Shown here one piece after another: positions 15,074 through 20,525 of a DNA stretch of 20,525 nucleotides; within the stretch, counting starts at the first letter, position 1, and the number at the start of each line of letters is the position of its first letter. The notes under the pieces were generated by a model, which saw nothing but the letters and a program-made list of their open reading frames with translations, did no database searches and was not told the origin of the DNA. The stretch is from SFFI01 sp964398655 (lineage in GTDB: Bacteria > Bacillota > Clostridia > Saccharofermentanales > DTU023). The position numbers and the translations under genes were made by a program. The stretch covers positions 1-20,525 of the forward strand of contig CAYNNG010000028.1 of NCBI GenBank assembly GCA_964398655.1. Direction: 5' to 3'.

Positions 15074-15216
15074 TTACCAGCAGGGCCCTAAAAATTGACG
15101 CGAACTCAGATGTAAAGTTGCACGCAGGTCAGGAGTGTGTACCGTAGAATTTACGTTCTCCTCGCAATTCCCCGGCATTACCCTTCACTGCTGCAAGATA
15201 TCTCTTTAATGATGCC

Positions 15217-15782
15217 CTAGGCCACCTTGCGCAAGGCTCCTAAGAGGTCCCGCGCGATTACGGAGAGCCTAAGCTCTGACCAAATTTTTTCTACGAGTTC
15301 GGCTGCACTCTTGGCGGTTGAATTTGAGTCCGCCTGGACACAGGAGGTAGCGGGAAGTCTCATGATTAGCGCCTTAGTAATAATGGGAGGTGGGGTCCCC
15401 TTGGTGATCTTCCTTGTAGGAGGCTCATAGGGAGGCTCCTCCGGCGGAGTCTCTGGGGGGGCTTTGGAGGTGTTTCTGGAGGTGTCTCCGGAGGTGGGGT
15501 TGGCGTCGGGTAGTTAGTTGCGGCAAAGGTGTAGGTAACCGGCTTGGTATGAGGAATTACATTCTTCTCGAAATCCGACCCATCGGTCTGCTTTACCTCA
15601 AAAAATTCATAGGGATAGCCTTCATAAATCAAGCGGGGCAGCTTAAGGGTGTAAAAGCCACGAGCATTCTTTTCCAGCAAGATGTCGTAGGATGAGCGTC
15701 CCCACTCGTTGATTCCCTTTTCATCATCTACTAACACATCGTAGTAATCGAAGACAATATCGTATCCGCTAAGTTTAATTCC
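15217..15782 (-). pseudogene. Decayed C-terminal fragment of a proline-rich surface protein (Cna B-like)
   Basis: The minus strand is open from just after a TAA at 15783-15785, with no ATG and no ribosome site. It encodes a beta-rich segment (GFYTLKLPRLIYEGYPYEFF, VKQTDGSDFEK, TYTFAATN) that resembles the end of a Cna B-type adhesin repeat, then a Pro-Thr-Glu spacer (PTPTPPPETPPETPPKPP). At a run of seven C (15455-15461) the frame that continues the proline-rich pattern (PETPPEEPPYEPPT) is the other one. The unshifted frame ends at 15366 and the shifted frame at 15217. Neither has a hydrophobic anchor. The upstream part of the gene is missing. I read it as a remnant of a surface adhesin. A sequencing error or slippage at the C-run could account for the frame change, but not for the missing N-terminus. 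Confidence 0.55.
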
Positions 15783-16249
15783 TTAACGTTACTTATTGAA
15801 CCAAGTGTATGCTTATAGTTTTGCCAATATTAACTCATCACGATCTAAGTTAAAATTAGACAAACGCAGCGCTCGGCAGCACAAGTCTTGTTTGCCCTGC
15901 GGCAGAAAAATCACAGACAAAAACTCGTATGTACAGGTATTTAGGAAAAATAACTGTATTAACCAAATCCCTAACTATCTAAACTTTAACAATTTAATTG
16001 CGCTAGCATATTTTCGCCCATAAGACCGCATGATACACCCCAATGCATAATTCTCGACAAGCCAAAACTCGCTAATTTCCTGCTAAATTGTCCTTAGTAC
16101 TCTCGAGCTTGGAAAGACTGAAGGTCCTATGTTACTATCGCAGATAGTTCATCCTGAGGATTTGGGATTTCTCCAGGAGATTTTAAACTTCGTGTTAATG
16201 CCCCGTTAGCCGTGAGTTGCGGCGGCATGGATGCGGGAGGAGATTACTG
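15783..16249. other. AT-rich gene-free region before trkA
   Basis: This stretch is visibly richer in A and T than its surroundings, especially 15780-16020, and has no convincing gene; the longest plus-strand frame starts at TTG without a ribosome site. The part closest to trkA (16109-16132) has TTGGAA and TACTAT 18 bases apart, a weak promoter candidate. No riboswitch was recognised. The composition fits decayed or foreign DNA next to the surface-protein remnant. Confidence 0.6.
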
Positions 16250-17602
16250 ATGCAAATCGTCATCGGCGGGCTAGGCAAGGTGGGCACGGCCCTCTGCCAT
16301 GAGCTCAGCCACGAAGGCCATGATGTCACGGCTTTGGATACTAATGAAAATGTGTTAACCAAGGCCATCGAGCGGGAGGATATCCGGACCATTACCGGTT
16401 CTATTACTTCTATCGACCTGCAGCTGGAAGCCAACATGCCTTCTTGTGACGTGTTTATTGCCGCGACTTCTTCTGACGAGGTTAATATAACCGCCGCTAT
16501 GATTGCTTCTAAGCTGGGCGCCAAGCACACCGTGGCCCGGGTCCGCGACACGGAATATGGGGCCCACATGGCATTTATGCGCGAGAGTCTGGGCATATCT
16601 TACCTGATCAATCCGGAGTTTGAGGCTGCCCGCTACCTGGCGGAAATGCTGCAGTTCCCCGCGGTCTACGCCATGGAGCGCTTCGTCAACGGCAATGTCA
16701 CCATGATGGAGGCCGAGCTGGCGGAGGATTCCGACCTGATCGGCAAGGACCTAGTCCACTTCCGCCAAAGCTATCCCTCGCTTCTGGTCACCGCAGTGGC
16801 CCGGGAGGACGAGATCCATATCCCCAGCGGCAGTTTTATTTTAGAAGGCCACGACCGCATCCAGGTTACAGGCCAGATGAACGACCTGCGCCAGTTGTAC
16901 AATCAATTTACCAAGGCCAAAAAGCGCTATAAAAAGATCCTCATCATCGGGGGCGGCCGCATCGCGCATTACCTGCTCCAGTTTTTAGCCAAATCCCACT
17001 TGGAGATCACCCTAATTGAGAAGAACCCCCAGCGGGCCAACCACTTAGCCGGGGAGTTCCCCCATATCTCAGTTCTGGTGGGCGACGGCACAGACCACGA
17101 GCTCTTGGACGAAACCGACCTCACCTCTTTTGATATCCTCTTAAACCTTACCGGCATGGACGAGGAAAATATCATGATCAGCCTCCATGCCGCGGCCCAG
17201 GGCGTGGCCAGGACGGTGACCAAGGTCACCCGGGTCGGCATGCTCCCGCTCTTAGCCTCTTTTGACCTGCAGACAATCCTAACCCCCCACCGCATTGCGG
17301 GCGAGGGCCTCATGCGTTATATTCGGGCCCGCGGCCATTCCAACGAATCGGATATTGAGGCGGTCTACCACCTCATGTCCAACCGCCTGGAGGCCGTAGA
17401 GTTTACCGCCCCCAAGGAAGCCCGCAGCCTCTATGCCCCCCTCAAGGACCTAGAGCTCAAGCCCGGCATCCTGGTCGGCCTCATCTACCGCAAGGGGCAA
17501 ATCATTTTTCCCAGCGGCGCCGACGTACTCAAGGCCCGCGACCGGGTGATTGTCATTTCCAAGGAAATGACTCTGAAAAATTTAGACGATATTTTAGCTT
17601 AG
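16250..17602 (+). CDS. trkA: Potassium uptake regulatory subunit TrkA
   Basis: TrkA is the cytoplasmic NAD-binding ring protein that gates the TrkH potassium channel. The 450 residues form two RCK (TrkA-N plus TrkA-C) halves. The first starts MQIVIGGLGKVGTALCHEL with the nucleotide loop GGLGKVG and Asp30 at the end of the second strand. The second starts KKILIIGGGRIAHYLLQFL at about 225 and has IEKNP with an acidic residue. Each half ends in a TrkA-C type region (for example LVTAVAREDEIHIPSG and GILVGLIYRKGQIIFPSG). The ATG at 16250 is chosen because GGGAGGAG lies seven bases upstream; the frame extends eleven codons further to a TTG without support. trkH follows after 43 bases, so the two form an operon. 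Confidence 0.96.
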   Translation: MQIVIGGLGKVGTALCHELSHEGHDVTALDTNENVLTKAIEREDIRTITGSITSIDLQLEANMPSCDVFIAATSSDEVNITAAMIASKLGAKHTVARVRDTEYGAHMAFMRESLGISYLINPEFEAARYLAEMLQFPAVYAMERFVNGNVTMMEAELAEDSDLIGKDLVHFRQSYPSLLVTAVAREDEIHIPSGSFILEGHDRIQVTGQMNDLRQLYNQFTKAKKRYKKILIIGGGRIAHYLLQFLAKSHLEITLIEKNPQRANHLAGEFPHISVLVGDGTDHELLDETDLTSFDILLNLTGMDEENIMISLHAAAQGVARTVTKVTRVGMLPLLASFDLQTILTPHRIAGEGLMRYIRARGHSNESDIEAVYHLMSNRLEAVEFTAPKEARSLYAPLKDLELKPGILVGLIYRKGQIIFPSGADVLKARDRVIVISKEMTLKNLDDILA

Positions 17603-17645
17603 CGGGTCAGCTGCCCTCCGACAGCCAGCCTTCAGGGGAGGCCAT

Positions 17646-19121
17646 ATGAACTACAAAGTACATGCCTATATTCTGGGTCGGCTCTTAGAGGTAGAGGCAG
17701 CCCTCCTCGCTGCCCCCCTCCTGGTAGCCTTTATTTTCCAAGAAGGCAGCCTAGTCTACCAATCCTACTTCGTGGGCATTGTGCTGACCCTAGTCCTGGG
17801 CAAGCTCTTAGCCTACAAAAAACCTGAAGATATCAAGTTGTACACCCGCGACGGCCTGGTCCTGGCCGCCCTGATTTGGTTGGTCTACTCCCTTCTGGGT
17901 GCCCTCCCCCTCACCATGACGGGTGAGCTGCCCAACTACGTAGACGCCCTCTTCCAAATTATCTCCGGCTTCACCACCACCGGGGCCTCGGTTATCCCAG
18001 ATGTAGAAGCCATCTCTCACGCTTCCCACTTTTGGCTGGCCTTCTCCCACTTGGTCGGCGGCATGGGGGTTTTAGTCTTTGCCATGGCCGTCCTGCCCGG
18101 ACTCGGCCCCTCCTCGGTCAACCTTATGAAGGCCGAGGTCCCCGGCCCCAGTTTTGGTAAAATTAACAGCCGGCTCAGCGACACCGCCCGCCGGCTCTAC
18201 CTGATTTATCTCAGTATGACCGGGGTCTTAGCCCTGGCCCTAATGCTGGCCGGCATGAACCTCTTTGATGCCCTCATCCACAGCTTCTCTATCGCCGGCA
18301 CCGGGGGCATCTCCGACTACAGTCTATCGATCGCCCACTTTGACAGCCTGCCCATTGACCTGGTCTGCTCCTTTGGCATGCTGATCTTCGCCGTCAACTT
18401 TAATATTTACCACTATCTCCTGCTCAGTAAGGGCAAGGAACGGATTAGGTCCGAAGAGCTCCGCTGGTTTTTCACCATTGTAGCCACGGCGACTCTACTC
18501 ATGAGCTTGAATATTCTGCCCCAATACTTAGCTCAGGGACAAAACTATGGCCGGGCCCTGCGCGATGCCTTTTTTGCCACCTCTTCCATTATTTCTACCA
18601 CGGGATTTGTCACCGCCGATTTTAATAGCTGGCCCCTCTTCTCCCACATAGTTTTACTCTGCCTCATGTTTGTGGGTGGCTGCGCGGGCTCTACAGCCGG
18701 CGGCTTAAAGGTGTCCCGGGTGGGTATGCTGGTTAAATCCGCCTTCCAGGGCGTGCGGTCAGCCTTTGAGCCCAAGCGGGCTCTCCCCCTGCGCTGGGAA
18801 TACCAGGCGATAGACCGGGAGGAAAGCCACAAGATCATGCAGTACTTCATGATCTACGTCCTCATCTTTATTGTCTGCCTGGCTATCCTCAGCCTGGACC
18901 AGGTCAGCTACGGCGAGGCCTTCGGCGCGGTGGCCTCCTGTTTTAACAACGTAGGACCCGCCTTTGGCAAGTTCGGCCCCCGCTTCTCCTACGCCAGCCT
19001 CACTAACCTCTCCAAGATCACCCTTTCCCTGGCCATGATCGCAGGCCGTTTGGAAATCTATCCCCTGCTCATGCTGGGCCATGTCGTCTACAAAGTAGTC
19101 CAACAACCTTTTAAGGGCTAG
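17646..19121 (+). CDS. trkH: Potassium uptake channel subunit TrkH
   Basis: This 491-residue membrane protein is the potassium-conducting subunit of the Trk/Ktr system. It has the four pore-loop repeats of the family, with filter segments TTTGA (110-114), GTGGI (218-222), STTGF (317-321) and NNVGP (434-438), each with the key glycine. The conserved AGRLEIYPLL is near the C-terminus and about ten hydrophobic helices are visible. The GGCAGSTAGGLK segment (344-355) matches the loop inside the third repeat that closes the gate. The ribosome site AGGGGAGG is only four bases from the ATG, which is short. It is paired with trkA upstream, and a strong terminator follows. Confidence 0.96.
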   Translation: MNYKVHAYILGRLLEVEAALLAAPLLVAFIFQEGSLVYQSYFVGIVLTLVLGKLLAYKKPEDIKLYTRDGLVLAALIWLVYSLLGALPLTMTGELPNYVDALFQIISGFTTTGASVIPDVEAISHASHFWLAFSHLVGGMGVLVFAMAVLPGLGPSSVNLMKAEVPGPSFGKINSRLSDTARRLYLIYLSMTGVLALALMLAGMNLFDALIHSFSIAGTGGISDYSLSIAHFDSLPIDLVCSFGMLIFAVNFNIYHYLLLSKGKERIRSEELRWFFTIVATATLLMSLNILPQYLAQGQNYGRALRDAFFATSSIISTTGFVTADFNSWPLFSHIVLLCLMFVGGCAGSTAGGLKVSRVGMLVKSAFQGVRSAFEPKRALPLRWEYQAIDREESHKIMQYFMIYVLIFIVCLAILSLDQVSYGEAFGAVASCFNNVGPAFGKFGPRFSYASLTNLSKITLSLAMIAGRLEIYPLLMLGHVVYKVVQQPFKG

Positions 19122-19163
19122 AAATTAGACCCAGGCCAACAAGCTTTGAAGGGCAAAAAATTA

Positions 19164-19189
19164 GGGGGTGTCTCGGCTGAGACACCCCC
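19164..19189. terminator. Bidirectional terminator between trkH and rubrerythrin
   Basis: A perfect eleven-base-pair stem, GGGGGTGTCTC and GAGACACCCCC, with loop GGCT. On the plus strand it is followed by TTTAAGTTTGT, on the minus strand by TAATTTTTT. It lies between two converging genes and serves both. Confidence 0.93.
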
Positions 19190-19222
19190 TTTAAGTTTGT
19201 CTGGCTAATTTAGCTGCGCAAA

Positions 19223-19765
19223 CTAATAGTTGGTTGCTTCAATTTCGAAGAAGGATTCGGGATGACGGCAGACAGGGCATACCTTGGGAGGATTTTTGCC
19301 GATAACGATGTGGCCGCACTCACGGCATTTCCAGATGGTATCGCCGTCACGAGAGAAGACCAGGCCTTCTTCAATGTTCTCTAAGAGCTTGAGGTAGCGA
19401 GCTTCGTGGTGCTTTTCAATGTCAGCGACCAGGCGGAAGTGGTTGGCGATTTGGGTAAAGCCTTCTTCGTCAGCTTCTTTAGCCATACGTTGGTACATAT
19501 CAGTCCACTCGTAGTTTTCGCCTGCAGCAGCGTCTTTAAGGTTAACGGGAGTCTCGGGAACTTCGCCGCCTACCAGGTATTTAAACCATTGTTTGGCGTG
19601 CTGTTTCTCGTTCATCGCGGTTTCGGTGAAGAGAGCTGCAATTTGCTCGTAGCCGTCTTTTTTAGCTTGAGAAGCGTAAAACTGATATTTTGCATGAGCT
19701 TTGGATTCACCAGCAAAAGCCTCCTGCAGGTTCTTTTCGGTCTTAGTACCTTTTAAGTCTTTCAT
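19223..19765 (-). CDS. rbr: Rubrerythrin
   Basis: Rubrerythrin is a di-iron protein that reduces hydrogen peroxide in anaerobes with electrons from rubredoxin or NADH-linked proteins. The 180 residues show the ferritin-like part with Glu20 (AGESKAHAKYQFYA), Glu53 and His56 (NEKQH), the EADEEG region near 97-102 and IEKHHEARYLKLLENIEEG (116-134). The rubredoxin-like end has CREC (147-150) and CPVC (163-166), and the length is normal. The ATG has AAAGGAGAG upstream. It lies 97 bases after the perR-like gene on the same strand and probably shares its regulation. A hairpin CTGGC-TGTGAG-GCCAG (19827-19842) and a minus-strand TATAAA (19813-19818) lie in the gap, so it may also have its own promoter. 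Confidence 0.97.
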   Translation of the reverse strand: MKDLKGTKTEKNLQEAFAGESKAHAKYQFYASQAKKDGYEQIAALFTETAMNEKQHAKQWFKYLVGGEVPETPVNLKDAAAGENYEWTDMYQRMAKEADEEGFTQIANHFRLVADIEKHHEARYLKLLENIEEGLVFSRDGDTIWKCRECGHIVIGKNPPKVCPVCRHPESFFEIEATNY

Positions 19766-19826
19766 TCTTCTCTCCTTTTAGTGGCTTCCCCTGACTAAAC
19801 CAGGCAGCCAGATTTATATCTTTCAC

Positions 19827-19842
19827 CTGGCTGTGAGGCCAG
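19827..19842. repeat. Small hairpin between perR and rubrerythrin
   Basis: Arms CTGGC and GCCAG pair perfectly around six bases. It lies between the two genes of the oxidative-stress pair, without a T-run. It may act in mRNA processing or as part of the promoter region; nothing more can be said. Confidence 0.5.
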
Positions 19843-19862
19843 ATAAAATTCCTAAAATTTGT

Positions 19863-20258
19863 CTATTGCTCTTGCTCTGCGGCCTTTTCCTGGCAAGCCT
19901 GGCAGACCCCGCGGAGCAAAACCTCGCTTTCCTCCACTTCGCAGCCTTCAAGCTGATCTTGGAAATGGAACAAGTCCAGTTCGCGATGGGGGAGGTCGTA
20001 AAGCTTTTTACACACTCGACAGTAAAAGTGGTTGTGGGGGTGGGTATTGCAGTCAAAATGCGCGCCGCCCTGATCCAGGGTCAGGCTGACCAGCTTATTT
20101 TCATCCACCAACTTGTTTAAATTGCGATAAACCGTAGTCCGGCTTACATTGGGAATAGCCTCAGAGATGTCCAGCCAAACCTCTTCCGCGGTGGGGTGGG
20201 AAAGGTGGTTCAGGCTCTCCATGATGAGCTTTTTTTGTATCGTATTACGTGTCTTCAA
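19863..20258 (-). CDS. perR: PerR-type peroxide-sensing repressor (Fur family)
   Basis: This 131-residue Fur-family regulator has the DNA-binding helix NVSRTTVYRNL (37-47) and the sensing domain. Aligned by eye to Bacillus subtilis PerR, all five regulatory-metal ligands are present: His21, Asp69, His75, His77 and Asp88. The Asp in the last position favours PerR over Fur. The structural zinc site is Cys80, Cys83, Cys119 and Cys122. The gene starts with TTG, supported by GGAGG (20267-20271) eight bases upstream; the next in-frame ATG would remove 12 residues. It is followed by rubrerythrin, a classical PerR target, and a PerR-box-like sequence overlaps its own promoter, suggesting autoregulation. 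A general Fur or Zur role is less likely. Confidence 0.88.
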   Translation of the reverse strand: MKTRNTIQKKLIMESLNHLSHPTAEEVWLDISEAIPNVSRTTVYRNLNKLVDENKLVSLTLDQGGAHFDCNTHPHNHFYCRVCKKLYDLPHRELDLFHFQDQLEGCEVEESEVLLRGVCQACQEKAAEQEQ

Positions 20259-20281
20259 GAGGGCTTCCTCCAGCTCGGAAA

Positions 20282-20296
20282 AGTGAAAAATTCACT
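20282..20296. promoter_or_regulatory. 6-3-6 palindrome in the perR leader
   Basis: AGTGAA-AAA-TTCACT is a perfect inverted repeat just downstream of the predicted perR transcription start and upstream of its ribosome site. It could be an operator for another regulator or a small leader hairpin. Confidence 0.45.
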
Positions 20297-20313
20297 ACTC
20301 TTTCTCTGCACGT

Positions 20314-20342
20314 AGTATAATGTTATTAAAAAGAGTTTGCAA
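20314..20342 (-). promoter_or_regulatory. Promoter of the perR-rubrerythrin pair
   Basis: Minus-strand TTGCAA (20337-20342) and TATACT (20314-20319) are 17 bases apart, a good vegetative promoter match. The predicted start is near 20307, about 50 bases before the TTG start codon. Confidence 0.6.
20315..20329. promoter_or_regulatory. PerR-box-like operator
   Basis: GTATAATGTTATTAA agrees with the PerR box TTATAATnATTATAA at ten of the fourteen fixed positions. It overlaps the -10 box of perR, the position expected for autorepression. Confidence 0.4.
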
Positions 20343-20434
20343 ATATCCCTGCAAAGTATTTTCCGCTCAATTAAGTGAAAGAGTAAACTCCAAACCAAAG
20401 GATGGTTAGACGCATAGTATACAAAGCTCCCACT

Positions 20435-20470
20435 GGTGGGTTTCCTTTGATTTCAACTCAAACCCACCAA
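20435..20470. repeat. Ten-base-pair inverted repeat at the right edge, with a competing stem
   Basis: TGGTGGGTTT (20435-20444) and AAACCCACCA (20461-20470) are perfectly complementary. The left arm can instead fold back on CCCA at 20430-20433 (CCCA-CTGG-TGGG). No T-run follows on either strand. The rest of 20343-20525 shows no convincing gene. Confidence 0.55.
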
Positions 20471-20525
20471 CAGTTGCTGAGTATGAACCCGTCCAAATTT
20501 TTGTCCGCACCCCCTTTTCCTGATT

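Larger units (their letters stand above)
14824..15216 (-). other. Long leader and promoter region of the NlpC/P60 operon
   Basis: No gene longer than a few codons is present. From the gene outwards it holds a GC-rich stretch with a GGCT-GGTT-AGCC stem (around 14899), a perfect ribosome site GAGGAGG followed by a four-codon open frame (14970-14984), nested and competing inverted repeats at 15018-15090, and a candidate promoter. I looked for the c-di-AMP (ydaO-type) riboswitch found before many wall hydrolase genes and did not find its conserved blocks. Confidence 0.7.

Noticed and set aside
14824..15100. c-di-AMP (ydaO/yuaA) riboswitch before the NlpC operon
   Set aside because: This riboswitch is common before NlpC/P60 and potassium genes, but its conserved blocks (such as GGGGTGAATC and AATCCGTCAGC) are not seen on either strand here, nor before trkA.
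15340..15375. LPATS in the shifted frame of the surface-protein remnant as a sortase signal
   Set aside because: The residue after T is S not G, and no hydrophobic segment or basic tail follows.
15796..16023. Plus-strand frame of 75 codons in the AT-rich region
   Set aside because: It starts at TTG without a ribosome site, has no recognisable motif, and lies in low-complexity AT-rich DNA beside a pseudogene.
20403..20525. Possible plus-strand gene start (ATG at 20403, open to the edge) or minus-strand gene end (TAA near 20412)
   Set aside because: Neither has a proper ribosome site or recognisable motif within the 35-41 visible codons, and the window ends too soon to judge.

Overview
This window looks like the chromosome of an anaerobic, moderately GC-rich low-GC-lineage Gram-positive (Clostridia-type Firmicutes). 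It carries DnaD and a DnaI-type helicase loader (Firmicutes replication initiation), pyruvate:ferredoxin oxidoreductase, rubrerythrin next to a PerR-type regulator (peroxide defence of anaerobes), and VanW and NlpC/P60-SH3 envelope proteins. Genus cannot be resolved from the sequence alone. A run of exactly 100 N (3914-4013) marks a draft assembly gap.

Layout. (1) 26-3714, minus strand: a tight operon dnaD - dnaI-like loader - acpS - membrane-anchored SH3/NlpC-fold protein, joined by gaps of 20, 3 and 0 bases. The last protein appears to be a catalytically dead NlpC/P60 homologue. (2) 3715-4188: an intergenic region with a 35-bp tandem repeat broken by the N gap, and a strong terminator for the gene upstream. 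(3) 4189-7728 minus: pyruvate:ferredoxin oxidoreductase. (4) 7928-9865 minus: one in-frame phosphoglycerate kinase-triosephosphate isomerase fusion. Together (3) and (4) supply two glycolytic steps and the conversion of pyruvate to acetyl-CoA. The spacers around them hold GC-rich 5'-leader hairpins and a compact branched palindrome. (5) 10132-11079 plus: a membrane family-2 glycosyltransferase. (6) 11080-11322: a convergent spacer with three copies of a 41-bp palindromic repeat and a 19-bp direct repeat. (7) 11323-14823 minus: a two-gene envelope operon, SH3-NlpC/P60 endopeptidase then VanW-family protein, with a long structured leader. (8) 15217-15782 minus: the decayed C-terminal end of a proline-rich surface protein, followed by AT-rich DNA without genes. 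(9) 16250-19121 plus: trkA-trkH potassium uptake operon ended by a bidirectional terminator. (10) 19223-20258 minus: perR-like regulator followed by rubrerythrin.

Most genes are conserved housekeeping or stress genes. The less ordinary material is (a) the SH3-NlpC pseudoenzyme closing a replication/lipid operon, (b) the PGK-TIM fusion, and (c) a set of intergenic palindromes, several built on a TAGGCA...TGCCTA stem, that known gene features do not explain. I did not find a defence system, prophage, CRISPR array, complete insertion sequence, tRNA or rRNA. No clearly new multi-gene system is visible. The best candidates for something undescribed are the pseudoenzyme, the repeat families and the nlpC leader.
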